This document shows positions 48,514 to 58,023 of a DNA stretch of 64,000 bases, one piece after another. This DNA is from Bradyrhizobium sp. SK17. GTDB lineage: Bacteria; Pseudomonadota; Alphaproteobacteria; Rhizobiales; Xanthobacteraceae. Numbering within the stretch: position 1 is the first letter of the stretch; each line of letters begins with the position of its first letter. The notes beneath the pieces are model-generated. The model was not told where the DNA came from, did no database searches, and saw only the letters and a program-made list of their open reading frames with translations. Made by a program: the position numbers and the translations under genes. The stretch spans positions 186,001-250,000 of the forward strand of contig NZ_CP025114.1 in assembly GCF_002831585.1 (NCBI RefSeq). The letters run 5' to 3'.

Positions 48514-48601
48514 CTGCTCATGATCGCCTGAAATACCTGCTCACGATCAAATGAAACGAGCGCTCACCATCGACTGAAATCGCTGCTCACGATCAGCGAA
48601 A
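48514..48601. repeat. IS21 right-end subterminal repeats (four copies)
   Basis: Four inverted copies of the left-end unit, each close to TGCTCACGATC-N4-GAAAT, end at the IS21 right tip (48601) next to the TGCG target duplication. Confidence 0.83.
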
Positions 48602-48899
48602 TGCGCACGCTTGTTGCTCCGCGCTCTTGATCGGTACAAAGCGCATTCCGGGGCGGGAGACTGCTTCGCAGATAGCTTCCGCGTCGACGGCGTCATTTTT
48701 GCCGCGTTTGACGTAAGGCTTGGTGTAAGCCGGTGGCATCAAAAATGCCTCGTGCCCCATCGCTTGGAGCTCGCGGGCCCAATAATGTGCTGAGCCGCAG
48801 GCTTCCAGGCCGATGCGGCAAGGCTCGATTTTCGAAAAGAAATCTCGCATCTTCGATCGCGTCAACTTACGTGTAACAGCGGAACCGCCTTCGCTGACC
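48602..48899 (-). pseudogene. IS110-family transposase N-terminal half
   Basis: The minus strand reads KLTRSKMRDFFSKIEPCRIG, LEACGSAHYWARELQ (catalytic Glu) and VKRGKNDAVDAEAICEAV (Asp pair), ending FVPIKSAEQQ at the IS21 junction. It is the other half of the gene at 42698-43380. The first 20 or so residues, with the first Asp, are removed by the IS3 element at 48900. Confidence 0.88.
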
Positions 48900-48964
48900 T
48901 GACCTGACCTGGGTTTTTTGGACCAAGCTTTGTGAGAAAATGAGCTTGGAAAGGAGCTTTGGTT

Positions 48965-49243
48965 ATGCCGAAGAAGAGATTCAGCGCGGAGCAAATCGTA
49001 GTGGTACTCCGTCAGATCGAAGTGTTGATGTCGCAGGGCAAAGGAGCGCCGGTAGCGTGTCGGGAAGCCGGGATTTCGCAGCAGAGCTACTACCGCTGGC
49101 GGAAGGAATACGGTGGGCTGGAGCTTGATCAGGCCAGGCGGATGAAGGATCTCGAGCGCGAGAACGTGCGCCTCAAGCGGCTGGTCGCCGATCTATCGCT
49201 TGAGAAACAGGTGCTCAAGGACGTTGCCTCGGGAAACTTGTAA
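48965..49243 (+). CDS. IS3-family transposase OrfA (copy 2)
   Basis: This protein of about 92 residues starts MPKKRFSAEQIVVVLRQIE. It has the HTH GISQQSYYRWRKEYGGLEL and a Leu-rich coiled coil (LERENVRLKRLVADLSLEKQ). AAGGAG lies eight to nine bases upstream of the ATG at 48965. It ends just after GGGAAAC (49231-49237). Confidence 0.92.
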   Translation: MPKKRFSAEQIVVVLRQIEVLMSQGKGAPVACREAGISQQSYYRWRKEYGGLELDQARRMKDLERENVRLKRLVADLSLEKQVLKDVASGNL

Positions 49244-50103
49244 GCCCTGAACGGCGCCGACAGGCGGTAGAAGCCATCCGGGAGAAGTACAGGCTCTCGG
49301 AGCGCCATGCCTGTCGGATCGTCGGCCAGTACCGCGGGACGCAGCGATACACCACCATTGTCCGTGCTGATGAAGATGCGCTGACGAGAGCGATTGTCTC
49401 CTTAGCCTCCCAATACGGACGATATGGCTATCGCCGGATCACATCCCTGCTTGTCGACGCCGGCTGGCAGGTCGGGTGTGATCGGGTTCAACGGATCTGG
49501 CGCCGGGAGGGGCTTAAAGTACCCAGGAAGCAAAAGCCGCGGGGCCGGCTGTGGCTCAACGACGGATCCTGCATCCGGCTGCGACCACAGCATCGCAACC
49601 ATGTCTGGAGCTATGACTTCGTTGAGGCTCAGACCCACGACGGCCGCAAGGTCCGGCTGATGACCCTGATTGATGAGTTCACCCGCGAGTGCCTGGCCAT
49701 CCGAGTGGCGCGCCGGATCAACAGCTTTGGCGTCATCGACACGATGGCCGATGTGATGCTCGAACGCGGTGTCCCCGACCACATCCGGTCGGACAACGGC
49801 GCGGAGATGACGGCCAAGATCGTGCGCAGTTGGTTTGCAGGGCTGGGAGTAAAAACGCTCTACATCGAACCTAGCAGCCCCTGGGAAAACGGTTACTGCG
49901 AAAGCTTCAACGGCAAGCTGCGAGATGAATGCCTCAACGGAGAAATCTTCTACAGCTTAAAGGAGGCCACCGTCGTCATCGAGCAATGGCGCAAGCACTA
50001 TAACACGATCCGACCGCACTCATCGTTGCATTATCGACCGCCCGCACCGCAAACGTCATCGCCGGAAATACTGCATCTGGAACGGAACGCGGCGATGCAG
50101 TAA
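49231..50103 (+). CDS. IS3-family transposase OrfB (copy 2)
   Basis: The catalytic subunit is read in the -1 frame from the slippery site. It contains the region [16 protein letters not shown], then VWSYDFVEAQTHDG, HIRSDNGAEM and [18 protein letters not shown], giving the DDE triad. No good start codon lies before 49660, so production as an OrfAB fusion by frameshifting is likely. It appears intact. Confidence 0.92.
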   Translation, partial: GKLVSPERRRQAVEAIREKYRLSERHACRIVGQYRGTQRYTTIVRADEDALTRAIVSLASQYGRYGYRRITSLLVDAGWQVGCDRVQRIWRREGLKVPRKQKPRGRLWLNDGSCIRLRPQHRNHVWSYDFVEAQTHDGRKVRLMTLIDEFTRECLAIRVARRINSFGVIDTMADVMLERGVPDHIRSDNGAEMTAKIVRSWFAGLGVKTLYIEPSSPWENGYCESFNGKLRDECLNGEIFYSLKEATVVIEQWRKHYNTIRPHSSLHYRPPAPQTSSPEILHLERNAAMQ

Positions 50104-50139
50104 TCTCCATCCCGCTGGTCCAAAATATCCGTCAGGTCA

Positions 50140-51789
50140 ATATCGAAGCCGGACGATCTTCCATCGGACCTTGTGAGTGCCCTAGCGGCGCTGCAGGCCG
50201 AGCGTGAGGCGCGGCTGCAAGCCGAGGCGGTGGCTGCCAGTGCGCGGGCGGAGCTGTCGGACAACGAGGCGCTGATCGCGCATCTCGAGCTGCGGATCGA
50301 GAAGCTCAAACGCGAACTGTATGGGCAGCGCTCCGAGCGCACGGCACGGCTGATCGAGCAGTTGGAATTGGAACTTGAAGAACTCGTCACCACGGCAAGC
50401 GAGGATGAGCTTGCCGCGCAGGCCGCGGCGGCGAAGACGCAGAAAGTCCGCGCCTTCACGCGCAAGCGGCCGGTTCGCAAGCCATGGCCGGACGACATCG
50501 AACACGAGCGCGTCGTCATCGAGGCTCCGACGAGCTGCGCCTGTTGCGGCGGATCGCGGCTGGCGAAGATCGGCGAGGATGTGACCAAGACGCTGGAGGA
50601 GATCCCGCGTCGCTTCAAGGTCATCGAGACGGTGCGCGAGAAGTTCACCTGCCGCGATTGCGAGAAGATCAGCCAGCCGCCGGCGCCGTTCCATGCCACG
50701 CCGCGCGGCTTCATCGGCCCACAATTGCTGGCGACGATCCTGTTCGACAAGTTCGGCATGCATATCCCGCTCAACCGCCAGAGTGCGCGCTTCAAGTGCG
50801 AGGGGATCGACCTGCCGTTGTCGACGCTGGCCGACCAGGTCGGCCACGGGACCTTCGCCGTCATGCCGCTCTTCCACTTGATCGAACGCCATGTGCTCGC
50901 TGCCGAGCGCCTTCATGGCGACGACACCACCATCCGTATCCTGGCGAAGGGCAAGTGCACGACCGGGCGGATCTGGACTTATGTGCGGGATGACCGGCCG
51001 TTCGCCGGGCCTGCGCCGCCGGCGGCGGTCTATTACGCCTCGGGCGACCGACGAGGCGAGCATCCCCAGAAGCATCTGGCCGCCTTCGCCGGTATCCTGC
51101 AAGCCGATTGCTACAACGGCTTCGAGCCGCTGTTCGACCCGCAGAAGAAGATGCTGCCGATTACGCCGGCGTTTTGCTTTGCCCATGCGCGGCGGGGCTT
51201 CTTCGAGCTGGCTGACATCGAGAAGAATGCTCGGGAAGGCCAGAAGGGCAAACCGGTCTCTCCGATCGCGCTGGAGGCGGTCAGACGCCTCGATGCGTTG
51301 TTCGAGATCGAGCGCGCCATCAATGGCCGCGGCGCCGACGAGCGGCGCGCCGTGCGCCAGGAAAAGAGCAAGCCGCTTCTCGAAGACATGCATGCCTGGT
51401 TGCTGCGTGAGCGCGAAACCCTCTCGCGATCCTCCGATGTCCTGAAGCCGATCAACTACATGCTCAGGCGCTGGAACGACTTCGCCCGCTTCCTCGACGA
51501 TGGCAGGATCTGCTTGACCAACAATTGTGCCGAGCGCGCATTGAGAGGCATCGCCTTGGGAAGGCGCAACTGGACCTTCGCCGGCAGCCAGCGTGGTGCC
51601 GACCGTACCGCCATCATGCTGACGATGATCACCACCTGTCGCCTCAACGACGTCGATCCCAAGGCCTGGCTCGCCGACGTCCTCGCCCGTATCGCCGATC
51701 TTCCCGCATCGCGTCTGCACGAACTGCTGCCCTGGGAATGGAAGCTCCTGCGCCAGGCCGACAAGCCCGCCGATCAGCAGGCCGCCTGA
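50140..51789 (+). pseudogene. IS66-family transposase TnpC, 5'-truncated
   Basis: The frame is open from the IS3 junction at 50140 (SKPDDLPSDLVSALAALQAER) to 51789. It shows the IS66 layout: N-terminal leucine zipper, zinc-finger region (CACCGGSRL and CRDCEKISQPP), a DDE core with HGDDTTIRIL, ADCYNGFEPL, and the C-terminal ERALRGIALGRRNW. The true start codon and the tnpA/tnpB genes are missing on the left because of the IS3. A GTG at 50173 could start a nearly complete protein. Confidence 0.85.
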
Positions 51790-51963
51790 CCATCACGCAA
51801 CGCCATCATAGAGCTCGCCGTGCCCGCGCGCATGCGGCAATCCGACGGTCTTCGTCGTATGCAAACCCTGGGCCGAGCTCAAGGCTGCTCGGGGCAGTTT
51901 CGAACATCAAGAATCGATCAGCTCCTGACGTCCGGCTGCTGCTTCAAGCCGGTTTGATCTCTT

Positions 51964-51977
51964 TTGATCTAGATCAA
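51964..51977. promoter_or_regulatory. Perfect FNR/FixK-type anaerobox
   Basis: TTGATCTAGATCAA is an exact match to the TTGAT-N4-ATCAA consensus bound by FNR, FnrN and FixK proteins. Its centre lies about 39 bases before the ATG at 52010 of a small Cys-pair protein. It is the only perfect copy I noticed in the window. Confidence 0.7.
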
Positions 51978-52009
51978 GGAGTCCGCTTTCGGTGATGCCA
52001 GAAATTGGA

Positions 52010-52180
52010 ATGGCCAATTTGATATTATATCGATGTCCTTGGACCGGCTTCACCGTGCGAGTGCGGTTGGCCGAAGACGCCGATGCGGAGACAAATGAGA
52101 TGGTAACATGCCCCGCTTGCAGGAATTTTCATTTCATAAATCGGAAGACTGGCAAACTCGCAAGCGACAAGGATGAATAG
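52010..52180 (+). CDS. Small zinc-ribbon-like protein
   Basis: This protein of about 56 residues begins MANLILYRCPWTGFTVRVRL and has a second Cys pair in VTCPACRNFHFINRKTGK. The CP-x(n)-CPxC arrangement suggests metal binding. Similar small proteins are common in Bradyrhizobium-type genomes. In-frame starts also exist at 51992 and 51995. The anaerobox upstream hints at oxygen-dependent control. Function unknown. Confidence 0.6.
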   Translation: MANLILYRCPWTGFTVRVRLAEDADAETNEMVTCPACRNFHFINRKTGKLASDKDE

Positions 52181-52196
52181 GCGACCTTTCGGTCAG

Positions 52197-52406
52197 TCAG
52201 AGCTTTTTGACGGTGTGAAACTTGGGGTCAATAGGCACGTGCATAGAGCGGGCGATCGTCTTCATGTCCGTCGGATCTCCACTGTTTAACAGCCTCCCGA
52301 ACTCCTCAAGATCTAACACCAACCGATCGACAGGCGCTTCGGGCAGCGTCGGATGCTTTCCTGTCAGTTTTATGCGTAGCCATGCTATTATGCGGATAAC
52401 AATCAT
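52197..52406 (-). CDS. Small hypothetical protein
   Basis: A 69-residue frame has a hydrophobic start (MIVIRIIAWLRIKLTG) and a soluble remainder (DRLVLDLEEFGRLLNSGD). It is convergent with the zinc-ribbon gene. No family recognised. Codon pattern and the gap to neighbours make it plausible but unproven. Confidence 0.45.
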   Translation of the reverse strand: MIVIRIIAWLRIKLTGKHPTLPEAPVDRLVLDLEEFGRLLNSGDPTDMKTIARSMHVPIDPKFHTVKKL

Positions 52407-52461
52407 AGCGTATCCCAGCGGGTAAAAGGGGGCATCTCCGCGTCGGTTTATGCGGACGAGC

Positions 52462-53634
52462 TCAGCTATAGATTTCGAACAAGCCAGCGCCGCCCTGGCC
52501 GCCGCCGATACACATCGTCACGACCCCCCACTTCGCCTTGCGCCGACGACCTTCTAGCAGGATGTGGCCTGTGAGCCGCGCGCCCGTCATCCCGAAAGGA
52601 TGGCCGATTGCGATCGCGCCGCCGTTGACGTTGTACTTCTCGGGGTCGATGCCGAGCTGGTCGCGCGAATACAGACACTGGCTGGCGAAGGCTTCATTCA
52701 ATTCCCAGAGGTCGATGTCGCCGACCTTGAGGCCATGGCGCTTCAGCAGCTTCGGCACCGCGAATACCGGGCCAATGCCCATTTCGTCCGGCTCGCAACC
52801 CGCCGCCGCCCAGGCAACGAAGCGACCGAGCGGCTGAAGTCCGCGCTTCTCGGCATCCTTGGCTTCCATCAGCACCACTGCCGCCGCGCCATCCGAAAGC
52901 TGGCTGGCGTTGCCGGCGGTGACGAACTTCCCGACACCCTTGACCGGCTCGAGCTTGGCGAGGCCTTCGATGGTGGTCTCCGGCCGGTTGCACTCGTCGC
53001 GATCGACCGTGTAGTCGACGATGCTCTCGGCCTTCGTCGCCTTGTCGACCACCTTCATCTTGGTCTTCATAGGGACGATTTCGTCCTTGAACTTGTTAGC
53101 CTGCTGGGCCGCGGCCATGCGGCGCTGCGATTCCAGCGAATACTCGTCCTGGTATTCACGGCTGAGCTTGTAGCGCTCGGCGACGATATCGGCGGTGTCG
53201 ATCATGGCCATGAAAATGTCGGGCGCGGCCTTCAGCAGGTCCGGGTCGATCGATTCCTTGGGCGAGCCGCCACCGGGGATCGAGATGCTTTCAACGCCGC
53301 CGGCTACGATGCAATCGGCGCCGTCCGAACGGATCGAGTTAGCGGCCATCGCGATGGTCTGCAGTCCCGACGAGCAGAAACGGTTGACCGAGACGCCGGC
53401 GGTGGATTTCGGCATACCGGCCAGCAGTGCGGCCTGACGGCCGATATTGGGCGCGCCATGCGCGCAATTGCCGAGATAGCAATCTTCGACATAGTCCTTG
53501 TCGACGCCGGCGCGCTCGACGGCGTGCTTGATGGCATGGGCCGCCATCGACATCGGTGGGGTGATGTTGAAGCCGCCGCGGCCGGATTTTGCCAGCCCGG
53601 TACGTGCATAGGAAACGATAACGGCTTCACGCAT
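52462..53634 (-). CDS. Acetyl-CoA acyltransferase / thiolase
   Basis: This 390-residue thiolase has the acyl-accepting Cys in [19 protein letters not shown], the His motif [19 protein letters not shown] and the second Cys in [14 protein letters not shown]. It cleaves 3-oxoacyl-CoA or condenses acetyl-CoA units. The catalytic set is complete. Sequence style is closer to FadA-type enzymes than to 3-oxoadipyl-CoA thiolase, but its presence on the same segment as a 3-oxoadipate-forming cluster is worth noting. It stands alone, with IS66 debris on one side. Confidence 0.92.
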   Translation of the reverse strand: MREAVIVSYARTGLAKSGRGGFNITPPMSMAAHAIKHAVERAGVDKDYVEDCYLGNCAHGAPNIGRQAALLAGMPKSTAGVSVNRFCSSGLQTIAMAANSIRSDGADCIVAGGVESISIPGGGSPKESIDPDLLKAAPDIFMAMIDTADIVAERYKLSREYQDEYSLESQRRMAAAQQANKFKDEIVPMKTKMKVVDKATKAESIVDYTVDRDECNRPETTIEGLAKLEPVKGVGKFVTAGNASQLSDGAAAVVLMEAKDAEKRGLQPLGRFVAWAAAGCEPDEMGIGPVFAVPKLLKRHGLKVGDIDLWELNEAFASQCLYSRDQLGIDPEKYNVNGGAIAIGHPFGMTGARLTGHILLEGRRRKAKWGVVTMCIGGGQGGAGLFEIYS

Positions 53635-53794
53635 TTTTCTGTCTCCGTTAGAAGCGGCGAGTATGGCTCGCGAAAGAAATCGCAGGCGTACTCACCTAAA
53701 ACGAGATCTACCGCTCCGCTAGGCCACCGATTGCGGGCGCACAACCGGTGCCGAGGCGAGACCAGAGCATCCAATACGCTGATAGCCTACACAG

Positions 53795-54004
53795 TTATTT
53801 GCTGAGGCGACTGAGTTGTTCTTCGGTTACGACGCGTTCAAGTTTTTCCGTCTTGCTCTTGATCCGGTAGCGCGGACGACCGTCGGCTTCGATCGGCAGA
53901 CGGGAGATGACTGTGTAAACGCTGCGTTCCTTGACGACGGCGCTGCCCTGCGGAGCCTGCACTTGATGGTGGACGTCATCGTTGATCGCATAGTTGTGGG
54001 GCAT
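53795..54004 (-). CDS. Small hypothetical protein, rhizobial type
   Basis: A 69-residue frame starts MPHNYAINDDVHHQVQAPQG and ends ERVVTEEQLSRLSK. It is basic and may be a small beta-rich regulator or structural protein, but I do not recognise a named family. A start at 54004 with upstream AGAGTTCC is weak. Confidence 0.5.
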   Translation of the reverse strand: MPHNYAINDDVHHQVQAPQGSAVVKERSVYTVISRLPIEADGRPRYRIKSKTEKLERVVTEEQLSRLSK

Positions 54005-54780
54005 TGTTAGGAACTCTCAACAGTGAGCGACTTTTGCTTGGATAGTACGCCAGGCTCTATGGAAATGAAGAGAAGTGTGAGTGTTCGGTGCTACCGCGTC
54101 CCTTATCGTTCAGTTTTCCCACGCTATCCGCGATTCGATCGAATTTGCTGGCAGAGGCACTGGAGTTCATGCCCGTTCTTTTCCCTGCGAGTTTGCTGCT
54201 ACCCAAGCATTCGCCCGGCCAAAGATCGCGTGCTCGGACCATATGCCTGTTGATTGCAATTGATTCCTGTGACGATTGGAACGTTATTACTCACGGCTGG
54301 AGAAGTTATAAGCATGTATTATAGATGTGTCCATGGCAATTTATGCCATTCCTCTTCTGGTATTTGACCGGCTGCGACGCACCCAATCCACCGACATGCC
54401 CTCCATGGCAAGCGTCCGGGAGAGGCCCTCGCCGATCATGGCATCGTCTTCCAAAGGCAGAACGCGCATTGTTTTGTTCTCAGGTCTCGAGTTGTCGCGT
54501 TCGTTCTCAGATTAAGTTCTGAAACGAAGACTCCAATTCCATTTACACAAGTCCGCAGAAACATCGAGCCGACAGTCACCGCTTAAATAGTCGCACGAGA
54601 ACAAGCTTCTACAGCCGAGTATAAACGGAAAATATCACACTCTGCCTTCGCCAAATACAGCAGGAATTTTTGGCTTGGTTCTCGCGCCGCCCGACCGCTA
54701 TACCAACGACTTCTGCACCGCTAAATCGCGCGCCCCGCGCGACGATCTCTCATCAGGTTTTTGAGACAGATCGAATCGGA
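54005..54780. other. About 780 bases without a supported gene
   Basis: The region is more AT-rich than its neighbours. Short frames (for example 54327-54515) show no family. The end leads into the luxR-type gene, whose frame stays open upstream to 54670 but is not LuxR-like there. No lux-box palindrome was found. Confidence 0.35.
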
Positions 54781-55542
54781 ATGCAATCAGTCGCAAATGG
54801 CTTGAGAATGACAGACTTATTTTGGAGCACTTGGGAGATTATCTCGCTGATAGAGCAGGCAGCTGACCAAAACGCTATTCAAGACTGTCTTATAAACATC
54901 GCTAAAATTTACGGATTTGCTTCGGTGTTTGGCGGAATCGTACCACCGGGTGATATGCGAAATTCAAAGACCGAAATCCAAGCTCGCGCGGTAGTACAAT
55001 ATTTCCCTAAAGGCTGGGGAGCCAGATACGTCGATCAAAATTATCTTCCCCGAGATCCGATTTTAGCTCGGCTCCAAAAAGATCGAAATGCATTTTCCTG
55101 GTCAGACGGTTATAGATCCTGTCCCGACCCAGACAATGTGCGGATTATCGGAGGTGAGGCCGCCGACTTTGGGCTAGTGGAGGGCTTTGTGATCCCTATC
55201 ACCACATTAGACCAGCGGACGGCGGCATTGTCATTCGGCGGCGCGAGGGACGACCTCAGCAATCGTGACCGATCAGCACTTACTTTTCTCGCACATTTCG
55301 CCATCGGCCATTGGTTATATTTGCGCCGTCCGAACTTAACACGTTCTAAACCGCTCTCGCCTCGCGAATTTGACTGTCTTCTCTGGGCCGCGGAAGGAAA
55401 AACCGATTGGGAAATATCTGTCATTCTCGGTATTTCTCGGTCAACAGTTACGAAGCACATCGCTTCAGCACGCGAGAAACTTGATGCTGTTAGCAAATCC
55501 CACGCGATTGCAATCGCCATGCGTCTAAAGATTTTATGCTAA
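54781..55542 (+). CDS. LuxR-family quorum-sensing-type regulator (solo)
   Basis: This protein of about 253 residues has an N-terminal autoinducer-binding domain (FPKGWGARYVDQNYLPRDPI and FSWSDGY, with the Trp/Tyr/Asp pattern of LuxR-type pockets, then GLVEGFVIPI). Its C-terminal HTH has LSPREFDCLLWAAEGKTDWE and ISRSTVTKHIASAREKLDA. No luxI-type synthase is present. Base composition is clearly lower in GC than the flanks, a sign of transfer. Starts at 54781 or 54808 are both possible. It may sense a host or neighbour signal and control conjugation genes that follow. Confidence 0.85.
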   Translation: MQSVANGLRMTDLFWSTWEIISLIEQAADQNAIQDCLINIAKIYGFASVFGGIVPPGDMRNSKTEIQARAVVQYFPKGWGARYVDQNYLPRDPILARLQKDRNAFSWSDGYRSCPDPDNVRIIGGEAADFGLVEGFVIPITTLDQRTAALSFGGARDDLSNRDRSALTFLAHFAIGHWLYLRRPNLTRSKPLSPREFDCLLWAAEGKTDWEISVILGISRSTVTKHIASAREKLDAVSKSHAIAIAMRLKILC

Positions 55543-55680
55543 AATCTCCCTCGCACGCTCCAGGAACAATTCAATCATCCTCGGCGAGCAGCTTCATTGT
55601 AATATGCCGTTACGATATTCTCAAACGCGCAGTAATCCTATTTGCGGTACCTTTTAGATTTCGCTGGTGATGTTTGCTCC

Positions 55681-58023
55681 TCATCTAAGCCTTTGTCCCT
55701 TGATTGATTGCAAGCTTGGCTTTTCCGCCTCGAGCTCACGCACGATCTTTTCCTGTTCCGCGCGAAGCTTTGCCAAGCCATCGGTCTGGATCAAGGCAGC
55801 CGGCAGTGGCTGTGCTGGATGTTCGGCGATTGATCTCGCGGCCTCGGCAGCAGCGGCTGCCTCGCGCGCTTCCCGGGCCGCCGATTGTTGCGAACCGGCA
55901 ACGATAGCCCTTTCCGCCCGCAATTCCTGCTGCGAGGCTTGATCAATGCCCCCGCGGCCCTCCTGCCGTCGCTCCGCATCGATTGCACTACTTGCAAGAT
56001 ATTCATCGGACGTCGCCTCAAACTCTTCCTTGATCCGAATCTCCTGGGCGCGCTCGATAAGCCGATCGGCGTTCACGCCGACGATGGCTTCGACCTCCGC
56101 CTGGGCGAGCTGCTGCACACCGCGTTCCTGCATCCGCTGGAGATCAATCCGATTGGCAAGCGTTTCAAGGTAGCGCGCCGAAGTCTCACGGAACTGCTGC
56201 TTGGTCTCCCCATCTAACAGGTCGCTGGTTCGCGAAACCGCTTCGTTCATGAGTCGCAGATCCTGGACCATCTGCTCCGATGTAATTGGCATGTCGCCCT
56301 CCTTGCTCAACAATTCCACCCGTTTGCCGATCGTGTGAAGAATGGCTCCAACAGTCTGCGCCATCAACAGCCGCTCAAGCATATCCTTCGCCATCCGGTT
56401 TGAAGGCTGCTCCACCGTGACTGCCTTCCAGGCCACGATGCTCTCGTTCACGACTTTGCGGTCAGGCGCGGACATCGGCAAGCGGATGGGATTGGTCCTC
56501 GCCACCCGGATCCGCTGCCGCGCATTGTCGATAAGACGTTGATTGGCGGGATCGGCAGCATAGGCGCGATCTCGGGCTTCTCGCGCCGGACGCGGCCGAT
56601 CCGCCGCTTCGACGATCGCCTTATCCTTCGGGCCGTAACTTTGCGAGGAAGCCCGCTCCTTCGCGGTGGTCGCGACGATCTTCAAGCCTTGTGCCTGAGC
56701 GTGCTGTGCATACACCTCGCGCCATTCCGCGAACGTATCCCGATTGGGACGGATCTTCTGGCCGGATTCGTTCTTCACGGTGATGACGGCGTGAGCGTGA
56801 ATGTGCCCGGCCGATTCCTTGTCCGTATGAACGCCAAACATGAACTTATGATCGGCAAAGCGATCGTGCAGGAACGCACGCGCTGCATCGGTGAAGGCGG
56901 CCACATCCGTTCCAGCCTTCGCCGAAATGATCAGGTGCATCGTATCGCGCGCGGATTGCGACCGGAGCGACGGACCCCATTCGCGCGCGGCGACCCGCGC
57001 ATCTGCCACGTTGGACAAGCTCTTGCCGCGGTCGTCGAGTGCTGCGTCCTTCTCGATCAGCTTATTGAGCCTGTAGGTGACGCCGTCTCGACCATGGCTG
57101 GTCGCCCCGGGTCGGATTAACACCGCCTGCCCGTCGATCGCCGAGGCCGCTTCGATCCTGGCGCGGACAGCGGCGGCGGACACTGAATCAAGACGGCGTG
57201 GTCGGGCGTCATGATCCCGATCGGCAGCCTGGGCCTCTCTGATGCGAAACCGTTCCTTGCCGCTCCCGGCCATCGCGGCGACGACGTGCGCCTCGAGCGC
57301 GCCCTTGTCGTCGACGTCGACGCGAGCCGCGTAGCGATGTCCCGAGAAGCCGGCCGCGATCGCCTTCTGGTAGGCCGCTCGGCCTTCGGCATTGTCTGAG
57401 ACACCTTCAAACTTCAGACGGAATGCGCCAACGTCCTGGCTCTCCGCACGCTTCGAAAAATCTGCCGACCAGGCCTTGATCTCGTCGGCGACGGCTTCGC
57501 GGTTCGTCAACAACCGCCCGTCATGGGTCTCGAGCGGAACATCTTCGCGCTGGACATATTGGCCGGTCGCCGTGGCGCGCGTGACGCCGCGCGCATAGGA
57601 CACTACCTTGATGACAGCAGGCTGGTAGCCGGCAGCGAGTTGCCGGGCTCGGCCAAGGGGTCCGCCCTGTCCTGCCCCGCCGGAACTCATTGCGGTCCCG
57701 CTAGCGCCGAATCCTCCGGAGATCGGGCTCGGCGCGCCACGCAGAGGCGCGGTCCCAGGTCCTGCGCCGCCACCCCCGCTCGCGGCCGGGATCGAGCGGG
57801 CCCGTTCCTCATCCCACTCACCCGTGATGGTCGCGCCACGGATGATGTCTTGTGCCGGCGGCGTCTTGGGAAGCGGCGCCACCCGTGCTCGCCTCGCGCG
57901 GACGTCCTCGTCCAACGCGCCGGGCCGGCGGGGCCGCCGACGTTCCGCTCGCGCCTCCGCGACCGCCCGACGCGCGGCCTCGACCTGTTCAAGCCACCAG
58001 ACAATCTGTGCTGCGCGGCTCAT
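55681..58023 (-). CDS. Plasmid relaxase (MOBP/VirD2-like)
   Basis: This 780-residue relaxase has a long Ala/Arg/Pro-rich N terminus (1-130). The relaxase domain (about 135-470) follows, with YVQREDVPLETHDGRLL, ARDTMHLIISAKAGTD, and the metal-binding His cluster in SAGHIHAHAVITVKNE. The C-terminal half is helical and coiled-coil-rich. It should nick and carry the plasmid strand at oriT. It is coupled to mobC (ATGA). No type IV secretion genes are in the window, so transfer would need helpers elsewhere. Confidence 0.85.
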   Translation of the reverse strand: MSRAAQIVWWLEQVEAARRAVAEARAERRRPRRPGALDEDVRARRARVAPLPKTPPAQDIIRGATITGEWDEERARSIPAASGGGGAGPGTAPLRGAPSPISGGFGASGTAMSSGGAGQGGPLGRARQLAAGYQPAVIKVVSYARGVTRATATGQYVQREDVPLETHDGRLLTNREAVADEIKAWSADFSKRAESQDVGAFRLKFEGVSDNAEGRAAYQKAIAAGFSGHRYAARVDVDDKGALEAHVVAAMAGSGKERFRIREAQAADRDHDARPRRLDSVSAAAVRARIEAASAIDGQAVLIRPGATSHGRDGVTYRLNKLIEKDAALDDRGKSLSNVADARVAAREWGPSLRSQSARDTMHLIISAKAGTDVAAFTDAARAFLHDRFADHKFMFGVHTDKESAGHIHAHAVITVKNESGQKIRPNRDTFAEWREVYAQHAQAQGLKIVATTAKERASSQSYGPKDKAIVEAADRPRPAREARDRAYAADPANQRLIDNARQRIRVARTNPIRLPMSAPDRKVVNESIVAWKAVTVEQPSNRMAKDMLERLLMAQTVGAILHTIGKRVELLSKEGDMPITSEQMVQDLRLMNEAVSRTSDLLDGETKQQFRETSARYLETLANRIDLQRMQERGVQQLAQAEVEAIVGVNADRLIERAQEIRIKEEFEATSDEYLASSAIDAERRQEGRGGIDQASQQELRAERAIVAGSQQSAAREAREAAAAAEAARSIAEHPAQPLPAALIQTDGLAKLRAEQEKIVRELEAEKPSLQSIKGQRLR

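Larger units (their letters stand above)
43381..48601 (+). mobile_element. IS21-family element carrying an inserted serine-recombinase element
   Basis: Both ends carry arrays of a 22-23-bp subterminal repeat with ATTTC-N4-GATCGTGAGCA: five copies at the left, four at the right in inverted orientation. The flanking 4-bp TGCG (43377-43380 and 48602-48605) is a target duplication inside an IS110 transposase gene. istA is intact. istB is interrupted by a 2600-bp element (45450-48049). Without that insert the IS21 would be about 2.6 kb, the normal size. Confidence 0.88.
48900..50139 (+). mobile_element. IS3-family insertion sequence (copy 2)
   Basis: Terminal inverted repeats are TGACCTGACCTGGG followed by a T run and GGACCA at the left (48900), and TGACCTGACGGATATTTTGG read inward from 50139. 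It holds orfA and orfB with a GGGAAAC slippery site. It is related to, but distinct from, copy 1 at 5025. It separates an IS110 fragment from an IS66 fragment with no matching target duplication, so a deletion or recombination has happened at this element. Confidence 0.88.

Noticed and set aside
50182..51720. 512-residue minus-strand frame opposite IS66 tnpC
   Set aside because: The plus-strand TnpC motifs are clear; the reverse frame has no recognisable domain.
55667..55942. 91-residue plus-strand frame near the relaxase end
   Set aside because: It is antisense to the Ala/Glu-rich coiled coil of the relaxase and low in complexity.
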